Positions 28,191 to 39,305 are shown, numbered from the stretch's first letter. The stretch: DNA of 64,000 nt from Bacillus nakamurai (GCF_001584325.1 NZ_LSAZ01000041.1:372001-436000); one strand, 5' to 3'. Notes: a model not told the origin generated them from the sequence alone. Numbers and translations are program-made.

Positions 28191-29519
28191 TTACTCTTTC
28201 GGAACGGCATTTTCTGCGTTCACTGCACCCGCCCCGTAAATGTTCGGGTCTTCGTTTGTCCATTTATCCGGACTTTGTTTCATAAGTGTTTTTACTTCAT
28301 CAGGTGTAAGCTCCGTATTCTGCTGGAGGATTAACGCAGCGACGCCGGCACAGATCGGCGTGGCCATGGATGTGCCGGACAAACTAAAATAAAACGACCC
28401 CACTCGGCTTGATTTTTGTAATTTATCAAGGTATGACCGAGGGGAACGGAGGGAAATAATATCCACGCCGGGTGCGAGAATATCAGGCTTCTCTTTCCCG
28501 TATACAGTCGGGCCGCGGCTCGAAAATGCAGCAATTGTATCGTCTTCATTGCTTGCCGTATCGTTGTCATCATAGGCACCGACGGTAATGACCTTTTCAC
28601 TGACACCGGGGCTTGAAATCGTTTGTGCCTCAGGGCCGGAGTTTCCTGCGGCGACACAGACGACAATCCCTGCGTTCCATGCCTCTTCGACAGCCCTGAC
28701 GAGCGGGTCATCTGTTTCTTTGTCATAACGAAGCGCTTCACCGCCGAGAGACATGCTGATGATGCGGATCGGTTTTTCAGTATACTTTTCATTGTAATGA
28801 ATGCACCATTCGACACCCTCAATGATGTCAGCTAATGTTCCGGACCCTGATTTGTTTAACACCTTCACGCCGAGAAGGTTTGCTTCAGGTGCCGGACCCC
28901 GGTATTTTCCCGAAGACGAAGCGCCGCTGCTTGCGATATCACCAGCGCAATGTGTCCCGTGTCCGTTGTCATCATACGGCTCCGTCCTTTGATTAACAAA
29001 ATCCGCAAATCCTGTAATTCTGCCTTCTAAATCAGGATGCTGATAGATTCCGGTATCGATGACTGCGACGTTTACTCCTTTACCTGTTAGAGAGGTCCCG
29101 TTTCTTTTGACTTCCTTTGCATGGACTGACTCTGTTGCTGTATCCAAGAGCGCTTTTACTTCCCGGTTTAAATAGACTTTACGGATGTCCTCACACTGTG
29201 AAAGGAGCATTTGAAGAGCGGTTGGAGTGATATCCGCGCTGCAGCAATTGATTTTATGAAACCGCTTTTTGATTTTGGAGCGTTTCTCATTCGATAAGAC
29301 CTGGCCGGCAGTGTGATAACCGGTTTCATGGCGGCCTTCTTCAAATTCAATAATGACCGACATCTTCTTTCTGTTTTTTAACTTCGCTTCGAAAAAGCTG
29401 TGTAAAAAGCAAGGTGTCCATTTGAAGGGTTTGTATAACTGTAATACATTTTCCCTGAGCGGCCAGTCCAGCTTGTGAGCATTTGACCGCACCATTTGTA
29501 CCATCGAGTAACCAAACAT
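28191..29519 (-). CDS. aprX: AprX, intracellular subtilisin-like serine protease
   Basis: 442 residues from the ATG at 29519. An in-frame ATG six codons upstream lies within the ribosome-binding stretch GGGAGGAAAC, so it is rejected as the start. The S8 catalytic triad is complete: Asp in AVIDTGIYQHPDL, His in DNGHGTHCAGD, Ser in LSGTSMATPICAG. The oxyanion Asn is in AAGNSGP. There is no signal peptide, which agrees with the cytoplasmic location reported for B. subtilis AprX. The N-terminal roughly 130 residues are a basic extension rather than a typical secreted-subtilisin propeptide. In B. subtilis aprX is a stationary-phase gene. It is a monocistronic minus-strand gene with its own terminator. 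Confidence 0.95.
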   Translation of the reverse strand: MFGYSMVQMVRSNAHKLDWPLRENVLQLYKPFKWTPCFLHSFFEAKLKNRKKMSVIIEFEEGRHETGYHTAGQVLSNEKRSKIKKRFHKINCCSADITPTALQMLLSQCEDIRKVYLNREVKALLDTATESVHAKEVKRNGTSLTGKGVNVAVIDTGIYQHPDLEGRITGFADFVNQRTEPYDDNGHGTHCAGDIASSGASSSGKYRGPAPEANLLGVKVLNKSGSGTLADIIEGVEWCIHYNEKYTEKPIRIISMSLGGEALRYDKETDDPLVRAVEEAWNAGIVVCVAAGNSGPEAQTISSPGVSEKVITVGAYDDNDTASNEDDTIAAFSSRGPTVYGKEKPDILAPGVDIISLRSPRSYLDKLQKSSRVGSFYFSLSGTSMATPICAGVAALILQQNTELTPDEVKTLMKQSPDKWTNEDPNIYGAGAVNAENAVPKE

Positions 29520-30063
29520 ATATATGTTTCCTCCCATTCTCGCGATTCTCTCTATACCTTATGAACAGGCAGTATGTTTGGTCAGTTTGTTTGTCCTTCA
29601 TAGCTGTGGTTAAAACGCGGTTTTTAAGAGAGATATTGAGAAACAAAAGTTTGGTGAAGGGAATAGGAGGAGATATCAAAGAAGACATTCCCGCTTCCGA
29701 TTGATATGATATATATGAAAAAAGGCGGCAAAGGGAATGAAGTCGTTATGCCGTACGAAAAATCTTGTAGTGCAATCTGTTTTTTCCTGCCCGATGTTGA
29801 TTTCTGAGGGCGAAATCTCAGCAAAACTGCACGGCTTGAACCTGCTGTCCTTATAAATTTCGGGCATTTCTCCCTTTTATTTTATCCTGTCTCAACCTTT
29901 TTTCACGGATGCCCGGTGTTAAACAGCTTGAACTGTGACAATCAATTGATTTTTTGAAACCGGGAAGTTTTTCACTGATGAAAATGTGAATAGAATGTTA
30001 AGATAAAACCTATTGACAAAAATCATATAATGAACATTCCCATTTTTATAGAAAGGAGAACTG
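29520..30063. other. Intergenic region aprX / ymaC
   Basis: 544 bases between divergent genes. No convincing gene on either strand: the short open frames lack ribosome-binding sites. Near the right end TTGACA (30014-30019) and TATAAT (about 30026) are too close together to be one promoter. CATATAATG there resembles a sporulation sigma-E -10 element, but this is only suggestive. Confidence 0.45.
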
Positions 30064-30807
30064 ATGAAAAGAATTTTACTTAATGTCATTATTATTGTAG
30101 CAATGGTCTTACTAATCAGATGTGTTCATTATGCGTCAGAACCTGAGCCCTCTGCTTCTGATACATATTTAGATTTTAAAAGTCTCGCGGAGCATGAAGA
30201 TCCCGATGATTATCATATATCGTACAACAGGCACGAGGGAAGCCAGGTATTAATCATGTCGCCGCACGGAGGCAGAATTGAGGGCGGAGTAAGCGAGATC
30301 GTCCGTTCGTTCAGTGATGATTTTTCAACCTATCTGTTTGAAGGGTTAAAAGCGCACGATAATCAGACCCTCCACATTACGAGCACCAATTTTGACGAAC
30401 CGGTCGCACTCAAAAGCATTAAGCAGCATCGCTATGTCATAGCCGTCCACGGTTATAAAGGTGACGGGAAAAACACCCTTGTAGGAGGAAGCGACCGAAA
30501 ACGCGCGGCAAAACTGGTAAAAGCTCTTGAAAGAAGCGGCTTTTCCGCTGAACTTGCATCCTCTAAAACCGGGCTGGCCGGAGTTCATGCCGAAAATATT
30601 AACAATCAGGGGAAAACAGGTCTGAGCATACAGCTTGAAATCAGCAGAGAACAGAGAGAAGCATTTTTTGATAATTTTGATTACCGTGAAAGAGAATACA
30701 CAAAAACAGATGAGTTCTACCGTTTCGTCCATACGATAAAAAGAGTGATCAATCAAGGGTATTCTGAGCGAAAAACAAGACAACCGAGTGAAAGATCAGC
30801 AGGCTGA
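30064..30807 (+). CDS. ymaC: Poly-gamma-glutamate hydrolase family protein (YmaC/PghC)
   Basis: 247 residues with an N-terminal membrane anchor or signal segment (ILLNVIIIVAMVLLI). The body matches the PghP-type zinc peptidase family (PF05908): SPHGGRIEGGVSEIVRSF supplies the first His/Glu pair, VIAVHGYKGD a further His, and GLSIQLEIS a late Glu. Members cut gamma-glutamyl bonds in poly-gamma-glutamate; phages use them to penetrate host capsules, and B. subtilis has four chromosomal paralogues. The start ATG follows GAAAGGAGAA. A second paralogue lies at 59032-59856. Substrate assignment is by family only. Confidence 0.85.
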   Translation: MKRILLNVIIIVAMVLLIRCVHYASEPEPSASDTYLDFKSLAEHEDPDDYHISYNRHEGSQVLIMSPHGGRIEGGVSEIVRSFSDDFSTYLFEGLKAHDNQTLHITSTNFDEPVALKSIKQHRYVIAVHGYKGDGKNTLVGGSDRKRAAKLVKALERSGFSAELASSKTGLAGVHAENINNQGKTGLSIQLEISREQREAFFDNFDYREREYTKTDEFYRFVHTIKRVINQGYSERKTRQPSERSAG

Positions 30808-30836
30808 AAAAAGATAAAAAAAAGGAGGATGGCACC

Positions 30837-31289
30837 ATGGCAAAACATCATTTTTATTTAAAAGCAAACTGGCCCGGAAAACGCAATGATGTCGGCGATA
30901 TTAAAAGCGGTCATTTAGAAACCGCTGTTTCAATTCCTAAGGAAATGGACGGGCCGGGAGCAGGGACAAATCCCGATGAAATGCTGCTTGGGGCGGCTGC
31001 GACTTGTTATATCATTACGCTTGCGGCAATGATGGAAAGAAGCGGTTTGGAAAAAGTGGATTTACATATGGAGTCTGAAGGAATCGTAGATGTGACAAAC
31101 GGAGTGTTTACGTATCAGAAAATCATTCACCGTCCGTTTATTTTATTAAAGCCCGATGCGAAAGAAACGGATTTTGCCCTGGCGAGGAAATTAGCGGAGA
31201 AAGCGGAGTCTTCTTGTATGATTTCACGCGCCGTTCAAGGAAATGTGGAAATGGAGCTGGAGGCTGAGGTAAAAGCAGCCCGCGCATAA
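30837..31289 (+). CDS. ymaD: YmaD, OsmC/Ohr-family thiol peroxidase-like protein
   Basis: 150-residue cytoplasmic protein of the OsmC/Ohr fold. The two conserved cysteines are visible in AAATCYIITLAAMME and ESSCMISRAVQ, spaced as in organic hydroperoxide reductases. A strong ribosome-binding site (AAAGGAGGA) precedes the ATG. It follows ymaC by 29 bases on the same strand and may be co-transcribed with it. A detoxifying role against organic peroxides is inferred from the family. It is not a classical OhrA/OhrB and its substrate is unknown. Confidence 0.85.
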   Translation: MAKHHFYLKANWPGKRNDVGDIKSGHLETAVSIPKEMDGPGAGTNPDEMLLGAAATCYIITLAAMMERSGLEKVDLHMESEGIVDVTNGVFTYQKIIHRPFILLKPDAKETDFALARKLAEKAESSCMISRAVQGNVEMELEAEVKAARA

Positions 31290-31292
31290 TAA

Positions 31293-31330
31293 GTTCAAAC
31301 GGTCAGCTGCGGGCCGTTTGATCTTTTTTT
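31293..31330 (+). terminator. Terminator of ymaD overlapping the end of ebrB
   Basis: TCAAACGG and CCGTTTGA arms are followed by a T-run on the plus strand. The last codons of ebrB (stop at 31303) lie inside this hairpin on the opposite strand. Confidence 0.8.
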
Positions 31331-31656
31331 GCTTTTTGTGATTTTGAGTGATTTAACAATGCCACCCCGGCAATGACCAAAATGAGCCCGATAATCATCT
31401 TGATTGTCATGGCTTCCTTGAAAACAAAAAAACCGACGACTGCCGTTAAAGCCGTCCCGACCCCTGACCACGTCGCATACGCGCTTGATAAATCGATGGT
31501 TTTTAAAGAAAAGCTCAAAAACATAAAGGAAGCGCCGATTCCGGCGATGACACCAAGAGCGGGCAACAGGTGCGTAAAACCGTCTGAAAGCTTCAGCATC
31601 GTGCTTCCGAACACTTCTGACAAAATGGCGGCTGCCAAATATAAAATCCCTTTCAT
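31303..31656 (-). CDS. ebrB: EbrB, small multidrug resistance efflux subunit
   Basis: 117 residues with four predicted membrane helices, SMR family. The conserved membrane Glu is in LAAAILSEVFGSTMLK, and SSAYATWSGVGTALTAVVGF is the SMR signature. The tail QKAKKDQTARS is basic. EbrA and EbrB of B. subtilis act together as a heteromeric proton-coupled exporter of cationic dyes such as ethidium. It starts 15 bases after the ebrA stop with AAAGGAGGC ahead of the ATG, so the two are one operon. Its C-terminal codons are embedded in the terminator of the convergent ymaD. Confidence 0.92.
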   Translation of the reverse strand: MKGILYLAAAILSEVFGSTMLKLSDGFTHLLPALGVIAGIGASFMFLSFSLKTIDLSSAYATWSGVGTALTAVVGFFVFKEAMTIKMIIGLILVIAGVALLNHSKSQKAKKDQTARS

Positions 31657-31671
31657 CTTTCTGCCTCCTTT

Positions 31672-31986
31672 CTACCAATTCATCAGGATGACACCGGCCA
31701 GCAATAAGATCAGCCCAATCACAGCCTGCTTGTCCAATTTTTCATGAAACCATTTTGCGCCGATAATGGCGGCGAGCACCGTTCCGACTCCGCTCCATGT
31801 CGCATAGGATAAGCTGAGCGGAATGAGGTTCAGGGTAAGTGAAAGCATATAAAACGCCAATGAATAGCCTGCCACTACCATCACGCTTGGCAAAAAGCGC
31901 GTAAAACCGCGGGAGATTTTCAGCATGGCGGCACCCATTGACTCAGATAAAATAGCAATTGTGAGGAAGATATAACCTGCAATCAT
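31672..31986 (-). CDS. ebrA: EbrA, small multidrug resistance efflux subunit
   Basis: 104 residues, four predicted membrane helices, SMR family. It has the membrane Glu in FLTIAILSESMGAAMLK and the signature PLSLSYATWSGVGTVLAAI. It is the first gene of the ebrAB operon on the minus strand, with AGAGAGGGGGA before the ATG. Paired operons of unequal SMR proteins usually form obligate heterodimers with opposite membrane topology (family knowledge); the basic tail present only in EbrB fits this. It is complete, with no defect seen. Confidence 0.92.
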   Translation of the reverse strand: MIAGYIFLTIAILSESMGAAMLKISRGFTRFLPSVMVVAGYSLAFYMLSLTLNLIPLSLSYATWSGVGTVLAAIIGAKWFHEKLDKQAVIGLILLLAGVILMNW

Positions 31987-32082
31987 ATCAAATCCCCCTC
32001 TCTTTATAAATCAGCTGCCTCCCTCTGGGGCAGTAAAATAATATCTGAACTGCGCCAGTCAAGTCAAGACATTTGGCCTATA

Positions 32083-32116
32083 TAAAAAGGCCCCATCCAG
32101 AGGGAGCCTTTTCTGT
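32083..32116 (-). terminator. Terminator of ymaG
   Basis: Read on the minus strand, AAAAGGCTCCC and GGGGCCTTTT form a stem followed by T residues, adjacent to the ymaG stop. Confidence 0.75.
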
Positions 32117-32443
32117 TTAATAGAAATACGGATACGGGTAATAAGGATAACCGTAGCCATAACCGTAACCGCCGTACAGGTACGGATTGAATAAAGCGCT
32201 TCCTACAAGTCCGCCGACAAGCCCGCCAAAGAACGGCCCTCCGTAAAAACCAAATGGACGGCCAAATCCCCATCCAAAACCTGGACGTCCGAACCCAAAA
32301 CCTGGACGTCCGAACCCAAATCCCGGACGCCCAAACCCAAATCCCGGACGGCCAAACCCAAATCCCGGACGGCCAAACCCAAAGCCGGGTCTCCCAAACG
32401 GTCTCATATCACTTTCTTCTGCATAAATGTGTTCTTCATTCAT
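32117..32443 (-). CDS. ymaG: YmaG, glycine/aromatic repeat cell-wall or coat-associated protein
   Basis: 108 residues of very low complexity. After an acidic N-terminus (MNEEHIYAEESDMRP) come about six tandem copies of FGRPGFG. Then follow a Gly-rich hydrophobic stretch (GGPFFGGLVGGLVGSALF) and a Tyr/Gly/Pro tail (YGYGYGYPYYPYPYFY). No signal peptide is obvious. B. subtilis YmaG is a cell-wall-associated protein. The Gly/Tyr pattern also recalls spore-coat proteins, so a surface role is inferred but the exact one is unknown. The start ATG has TTGGAGG upstream. Copy number of the repeat is likely to vary between strains. Confidence 0.85.
   Translation of the reverse strand: MNEEHIYAEESDMRPFGRPGFGFGRPGFGFGRPGFGFGRPGFGFGRPGFGFGRPGFGWGFGRPFGFYGGPFFGGLVGGLVGSALFNPYLYGGYGYGYGYPYYPYPYFY
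32278..32400. repeat. 18-bp tandem repeat coding FGRPGF in ymaG
   Basis: About six near-identical copies of an 18-base unit of the form AACCCAAATCCCGGACGG (plus-strand sequence). They keep the ymaG frame, so expansion or contraction changes only repeat number. Confidence 0.9.
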
Positions 32444-32542
32444 AATCTAGGTACCTCCAAGAATAAATTTTAGATGATAACAGAGTATTCAGCCCATCAA
32501 TTTTTGATTGGGCGTTTGTAAAAAAACAAAGGAGTGAGCCAA

Positions 32543-32947
32543 GTGGGCCTGTATCAGTCTGACTGGTCAAAAAAACCTCCGCACACACATGCTTACCGGG
32601 CGAAAACGGATGTTGAGCGGGGACATTATCATTTGATTGAAGGCTTTTCAAAGCCTGAGAACGGAAGCAACACAGATCAGCATACGCATTACTATTCGGG
32701 AATCACCTCTTTTGAAAACGGCCATTTTCACAGATACTACGGCATTTCCGGGCCGGCAATTCCAAGGCTCGACGGAACCCATTACCACGAACTCGAGGAA
32801 ACCACATTTTCCGCTTACAATGAGCCGATTGAAATCCGTTACGGAGGCGTCGTTTACGATCCGCGAAACGACGTCAGAAAAACGCACAGACATAAGCTTA
32901 AAGGGAGAACAAGGGAGGTTGTCGGCAATGAGCCGCTCGGATGGTAA
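32543..32947 (+). CDS. ymaF: YmaF family protein
   Basis: 134-residue His- and Tyr-rich protein with regularly spaced HxH motifs: KPPHTHAYRAKT, ERGHYHLIEG, QHTHYYSGIT, GHFHRYYGIS, THYHELEE, KTHRHKLKG. This is the YmaF family (PF12788), of unknown function. The His pairs suggest metal binding but that is only inference. The GTG at 32543 is chosen because AAAGGAG at 32528-32534 would overlap the alternative in-frame GTG at 32534. It is divergent from ymaG and lies directly upstream of miaA, as in B. subtilis. Confidence 0.8.
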   Translation: MGLYQSDWSKKPPHTHAYRAKTDVERGHYHLIEGFSKPENGSNTDQHTHYYSGITSFENGHFHRYYGISGPAIPRLDGTHYHELEETTFSAYNEPIEIRYGGVVYDPRNDVRKTHRHKLKGRTREVVGNEPLGW

Positions 32948-33045
32948 CCGACGTTTAGCGTTTCGGAAAAAGGGCAAAATGGATAGGTGGATAGAGAAAG
33001 GAATGCTATAATCAGGGGGAGATTGTTAAAAGAGAGTGATACATA

Positions 33046-33990
33046 GTGAATAATTCAAAACAGTCTGTCGTCATTCTGGTCGGTCCGACGGCAGTTGGAA
33101 AAACAAATGTAAGCATCCAACTTGCAAAAATGCTAAACGCTGAAATCATCAGCGGGGATTCCATGCAGGTGTATAAAGGGATGGACATCGGAACCGCCAA
33201 AATCACCGAACAGGAAATGGAAGGCGTTCCTCATCACCTGATTGATATTTTGGAACCGTCTGACTCATTTTCAACGGCGGATTATCAAAAGATGGTGAGA
33301 GCGAAAATCAGTGAAATTGCAAACAGAGGAAAGCTGCCGATGATTGTCGGAGGAACTGGATTATACATTCAGTCTGTGCTGTATGACTATACATTTACAG
33401 AAAACTCCGGTGATCCCGTCTTCCGCGAGAACATGGAGAAATTGGCGGCCGAAGAAGGAGCCGGATCTCTCCATGCCAAGCTTGCGGCGGCCGACCCGGA
33501 AGCTGCAGCCGCCATCCATGAAAACAACACGAGAAGAGTCATTCGTGCGCTTGAAATTTTACATACGTCAGGAAAAACGATGTCTGAGCATCTTAAAGAC
33601 CAAAAACGGGAGATGCTGTACAACGCAATTCTGATCGGGCTCACGATGGACAGACAGGCGCTGTATGACCGAATTAACGAGCGGGTCGACATGATGATGG
33701 AAGCGGGACTTCTTGACGAGGTGAAACGGCTGTATGACCGGAATTTGCGGGACAGCCAAGCCATTCAGGCAATCGGCTATAAGGAGCTTTACGAATATCT
33801 TGACGGCAGGGTGACGCTGTCTGAGGCCGTCGAGCAATTAAAACAAAACTCAAGACGCTACGCGAAACGCCAGCTGACCTGGTTTCGCAATAAAATGCCC
33901 GTCGCATGGACAGATATGACGCCGCCTGTCAATATTGAACTGAAAAAAAAGGAAATTTTCGAGTGTATAGCAGGAAAACTGGAAGTTTAA
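33046..33990 (+). CDS. miaA: MiaA, tRNA dimethylallyltransferase
   Basis: 314 residues, the usual length. It transfers the dimethylallyl group to N6 of adenosine 37 in tRNAs reading UNN codons. The P-loop GPTAVGKT is at residues 11-18, with the conserved [23 protein letters not shown], and VGGTGLY further on. The [12 protein letters not shown] and [12 protein letters not shown] motifs close the fold. The start is GTG with a purine-rich but weak ribosome-binding site (AGAGAG). It lies immediately before hfq, the classic miaA-hfq linkage. Confidence 0.97.
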   Translation: MNNSKQSVVILVGPTAVGKTNVSIQLAKMLNAEIISGDSMQVYKGMDIGTAKITEQEMEGVPHHLIDILEPSDSFSTADYQKMVRAKISEIANRGKLPMIVGGTGLYIQSVLYDYTFTENSGDPVFRENMEKLAAEEGAGSLHAKLAAADPEAAAAIHENNTRRVIRALEILHTSGKTMSEHLKDQKREMLYNAILIGLTMDRQALYDRINERVDMMMEAGLLDEVKRLYDRNLRDSQAIQAIGYKELYEYLDGRVTLSEAVEQLKQNSRRYAKRQLTWFRNKMPVAWTDMTPPVNIELKKKEIFECIAGKLEV

Positions 33991-34029
33991 TCGAAACTGT
34001 ATGGTATTGAGAACCAAGGAGGACGAAAC

Positions 34030-34251
34030 ATGAAACCGATTAATATTCAAGATCAGTTTTTGAACCAAATCCGAAAAGACAATACGTTCGTCACAGTTTT
34101 TTTACTCAACGGCTTTCAGCTTCGCGGCCAGGTAAAAGGCTTTGATAACTTTACGGTATTGCTTGAAACGGAAGGAAAGCAGCAGCTCATCTATAAACAT
34201 GCCATCTCCACCTTCGCACCGCAAAAAAACGTGCAGCTTGAGCTTGAATAG
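34030..34251 (+). CDS. hfq: Hfq, RNA chaperone
   Basis: 73-residue Sm-like protein. Sm1 is [26 protein letters not shown] (read in two parts) and Sm2 is [11 protein letters not shown]. The distal and proximal RNA-binding faces of a hexamer can be expected. Its role in Gram-positive small-RNA regulation is weaker than in enterobacteria. AAGGAGGA precedes the ATG, 39 bases after miaA. A strong terminator follows. Confidence 0.97.
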   Translation: MKPINIQDQFLNQIRKDNTFVTVFLLNGFQLRGQVKGFDNFTVLLETEGKQQLIYKHAISTFAPQKNVQLELE

Positions 34252-34261
34252 ACTTTCAATA

Positions 34262-34289
34262 AAGACCATGAGAAATGGTCTTTTTTTAT
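34262..34289 (+). terminator. Terminator of miaA-hfq
   Basis: AAGACCAT-GAGAA-ATGGTCTT stem followed by a T-run. Confidence 0.9.
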
Positions 34290-34345
34290 GCTGATATGTA
34301 TATTGATGGTCATATATCCGAAAGACTAAAGGAGCTGGGAGAATA

Positions 34346-34621
34346 TTGTTTGAAAGTGAGTCTGAGCTCAGACGTATCAGAATTACGCTTGTTTGGATTG
34401 CGGTATTTTTACTGTTTGGGGCATGCAGCAATCACGAGACAGTTGTGACGACCGATGACAGCGGTTCATCAGATGCCGGGCCGCAGACAGAAGGCATGGT
34501 GCCGCTTGAAAATAATCACTTCGGCGTGGTTCAGGACGGCTATTTGAAAATCTACCGGTACGAGGAAAAAAACAATAAAATTGAGCTGAAAAAAGAATCG
34601 TCACTGGATGAGCTTGAATAA
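34346..34621 (+). CDS. ymzC: YmzC, small predicted membrane-anchored lipoprotein-like protein
   Basis: 91 residues. The N-terminus FESESELRRIRITLVWIAVF is followed by LLFGACSNHETVV, which has the look of a lipobox (FGAC) after one hydrophobic segment. The acidic soluble part contains NNHFGVVQDGYLKIYRYEEK. The start is TTG with AAAGGAGC upstream. The position between hfq and ymzA fits B. subtilis ymzC. Function unknown. The lipoprotein reading is an inference from the Cys position. Confidence 0.7.
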   Translation: MFESESELRRIRITLVWIAVFLLFGACSNHETVVTTDDSGSSDAGPQTEGMVPLENNHFGVVQDGYLKIYRYEEKNNKIELKKESSLDELE

Positions 34622-34703
34622 ATTTCACAAGCATTCGAATTTACAAAGCGGGCCTCACCAGCTAAACTAGGTACTGACATTGATCATGCAGAGGGTGAGA
34701 GTA

Positions 34704-34916
34704 TTGAAACACAAGGTGATAATCAACCATTGGGAAGAAACCTGTGAAGATGATTCCTGCTATGAATATGGAACCAGCATTATCGTAGACGGCAAAGAAT
34801 TAATCAGAGAAGCTTCGATTACGAGCGCTCTTAAAGCCGTACTGAAAGAAATCGGTGCTGACGTGGAGATAGAAGAAACCGTTGAAAGCGAAAAATGCGA
34901 TTCTTACAAAAAATAA
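34704..34916 (+). CDS. ymzA: Small conserved protein YmzA
   Basis: 70 residues from the TTG at 34704, chosen because GAGGGTGA lies at the right distance. An in-frame TTG at 34680 has no ribosome-binding site. The sequence is acidic (INHWEETCEDDSCYEYG, ADVEIEETVESEKCD), with no membrane segment. It sits just upstream of nrdI as in B. subtilis and ends in a strong terminator, so it is not part of the nrd operon. Function unknown. Confidence 0.7.
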   Translation: MKHKVIINHWEETCEDDSCYEYGTSIIVDGKELIREASITSALKAVLKEIGADVEIEETVESEKCDSYKK

Positions 34917-34988
34917 GAAAAAAAGTCTAGACTACTAAGCAGTTTTTTTTCATGTTATGATAGACATCGGCTTAAAAAATGACACCCC

Positions 34989-35028
34989 GAGTAGGATGAG
35001 AGATGATTCTCGTTCTGCTCTCTTTTTT
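34989..35028 (+). terminator. Terminator of ymzA
   Basis: A 13-pair hairpin including GU pairs (GAGTAGGATGAGA with TCTCGTTCTGCTC) is followed by TCTTTTTT. It insulates ymzA from the nrd operon. Confidence 0.8.
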
Positions 35029-35091
35029 GGGCGCTAAACGGGCCCGAGCCGCAGTCCGTTCTTTCAAAAATATGAACTTTTTATAAATGTA

Positions 35092-35107
35092 TCTCAATAT
35101 GTTGTGT
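35092..35107 (+). promoter_or_regulatory. Upstream NrdR box (weaker)
   Basis: TCTCAATATGTTGTGT resembles the NrdR consensus ACACTATATATAGTGT in its right half. It lies 33 bases, about three helical turns, before the second box, the spacing typical of tandem NrdR sites. Confidence 0.6.
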
Positions 35108-35124
35108 TTTTCTGATAGGTTAGT

Positions 35125-35140
35125 ATACTATATATAGTGT
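35125..35140 (+). promoter_or_regulatory. NrdR box in the nrd promoter
   Basis: ATACTATATATAGTGT is nearly the full 16-base NrdR palindrome, 37 bases before nrdI. NrdR represses ribonucleotide reductase operons when dATP is plentiful (family knowledge). Confidence 0.8.
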
Positions 35141-35164
35141 TAAGAGATTCATTATTTTTGATAG

Positions 35165-37631
<2,467 letters not shown>

Positions 37632-37648
37632 TTAAAGGAGAGTTTACA

Positions 37649-38638
37649 GTGACAAAAATTTATGACGCAGCAAACTGGTCAAAGCATGAAGATGATTTCA
37701 CCCAAATGTTTTACAACCAAAATGTGAAGCAGTTCTGGCTTCCGGAAGAGATCGCATTAAACGGCGATCTCCTCACTTGGAAATACTTAGGAAAAAATGA
37801 GCAGGACACGTACATGAAGGTGCTTGCCGGCCTGACGCTGCTTGATACAGAGCAGGGAAACACGGGCATGCCGATTGTGGCCGAACATGTAGAAGGCCAC
37901 CAGCGCAAAGCTGTGCTTAATTTTATGGCGATGATGGAAAACGCGGTGCATGCAAAGTCATACTCGAATATCTTTATGACGCTGGCGCCGACTGAAACGA
38001 TAAACGAAGTATTCGAATGGGTAAAGCAAAACAAATTTTTGCAGAAAAAAGCCCAAACTGTTGTCGGGCTTTACCGCGCCATTCAAAAAGATGACGAGAT
38101 TTCTTTGTTTAAAGCCATGGTTGCTTCCGTTTATTTAGAAAGTTTCCTTTTCTACAGCGGTTTTTATTATCCGTTATATTTCTACGGCCAAGGAAAACTG
38201 ATGCAAAGCGGTGAAATTATCAACCTTATCTTGCGTGATGAAGCGATTCACGGCGTATACGTCGGACTGCTTGCCCAAGAAATATACAACAAACAAACAG
38301 AAGCGAAAAAAGCGGAGCTTCGCGAATTTTCGATTGAGCTTTTAGAGGAGCTTTACCACAATGAGCTTGAGTATACCGAGGATCTGTACGACCAAGTCGG
38401 GCTGTCTCATGACGTAAAGAAATTTATCCGCTATAACGCCAATAAAGCGCTGATGAACTTAGGGTTCGAACCTCACTTTGAAGAGGAAGACATTAATCCG
38501 ATCGTATTAAACGGATTAAATACAAAAACAAAATCGCACGACTTCTTCTCCATGAAGGGGAACGGCTACAAAAAAGCTACGGTAGAACCGATTAAAGACG
38601 ACGATTTTTATTTTGATCAAGACGAAGAGCAGATATAA
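37649..38638 (+). CDS. nrdF: NrdF, class Ib ribonucleotide reductase small subunit
   Basis: 329 residues from the GTG at 37649 (AAAGGAG upstream). Earlier in-frame codons overlap nrdE and lack a site. It houses the dimanganese or diiron centre and tyrosyl radical. Metal ligands are visible in [31 protein letters not shown] and [14 protein letters not shown]. The C-terminal tail [13 protein letters not shown] is the kind that docks on NrdE. It lies 17 bases after nrdE in the operon. Confidence 0.97.
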   Translation: MTKIYDAANWSKHEDDFTQMFYNQNVKQFWLPEEIALNGDLLTWKYLGKNEQDTYMKVLAGLTLLDTEQGNTGMPIVAEHVEGHQRKAVLNFMAMMENAVHAKSYSNIFMTLAPTETINEVFEWVKQNKFLQKKAQTVVGLYRAIQKDDEISLFKAMVASVYLESFLFYSGFYYPLYFYGQGKLMQSGEIINLILRDEAIHGVYVGLLAQEIYNKQTEAKKAELREFSIELLEELYHNELEYTEDLYDQVGLSHDVKKFIRYNANKALMNLGFEPHFEEEDINPIVLNGLNTKTKSHDFFSMKGNGYKKATVEPIKDDDFYFDQDEEQI

Positions 38639-38684
38639 TATCTGCTCTTTTCGGCTTGACGGAGACTGAAAAGGAGGAACAGAC

Positions 38685-39305
38685 ATGGGAAAAATGGATG
38701 AAATCATCTTGGTTGCCCCGAGGGAAGACGTATTTCAAAAAGAAACGTTGACATTCCAGGGAGTGAACAGTGAAGACGAACGTATTGTCAACATCATGTC
38801 TCATATTGAGGCGCATTATCATGAAATGAGAAGAGGCGACGCGGAAGAGGACCCGCGTTTCAAGCAGCCGATTCCGTATGTCGTCATCCGCCGCGATGAT
38901 GAAGTATTCGTGTATGAACGGCTGGCGGGAGGAGGGGAAGCGCGCCTCCACAATAAATTATCCCTCGGCTTCGGCGGCCACATGAATCAAATTGAAGGCG
39001 CCGCTTCATTTTCCGAAGTGCTGAAGCTCAACACGGACCGCGAGCTTGCAGAAGAGCTGCACATTAATGAGGACGATAAACAAAACATCATCACACTCGG
39101 TTTAATCAATGATGACGAAAACAGTGTGGGAAAGGTGCATATCGGTATCCTTTCGGCGCTTCAATTAGCATCAGGAGCGCACGTAGAGGTGAAAGAAAAA
39201 GACCAAATTGCAGGCCGCTGGATGAACATTTCTGATTTAAAAGAGGAAGACGTGTATCAGCGTCTTGAAACATGGTCTCAGTTTGTCGCTGATATTCTGA
39301 AATAG
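38685..39305 (+). CDS. ymaB: YmaB, NUDIX-like protein of the nrd operon
   Basis: 206 residues. A strong AAAGGAGGA precedes the ATG, 46 bases after nrdF, and YmaB closes the operon. A degenerate NUDIX helix is seen in GFGGHMNQIEGAASFSEVLK and NTDRELAEELHINED, with the RELAEEL core preserved. It lies in the nrd operon in B. subtilis too and is reported essential there, but its substrate is not settled. A nucleotide-sanitising or nucleotide-sensing role beside ribonucleotide reductase is inference from context. Confidence 0.88.
   Translation: MGKMDEIILVAPREDVFQKETLTFQGVNSEDERIVNIMSHIEAHYHEMRRGDAEEDPRFKQPIPYVVIRRDDEVFVYERLAGGGEARLHNKLSLGFGGHMNQIEGAASFSEVLKLNTDRELAEELHINEDDKQNIITLGLINDDENSVGKVHIGILSALQLASGAHVEVKEKDQIAGRWMNISDLKEEDVYQRLETWSQFVADILK

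Noticed and set aside
30014..30031. TTGACA and TATAAT before ymaC as a sigma-A promoter
   Set aside because: The spacer is only about seven bases, too short for one promoter.
32254..32445. Repetitive frames opposite and beside ymaG
   Set aside because: They are other-frame readings of the 18-base repeats.
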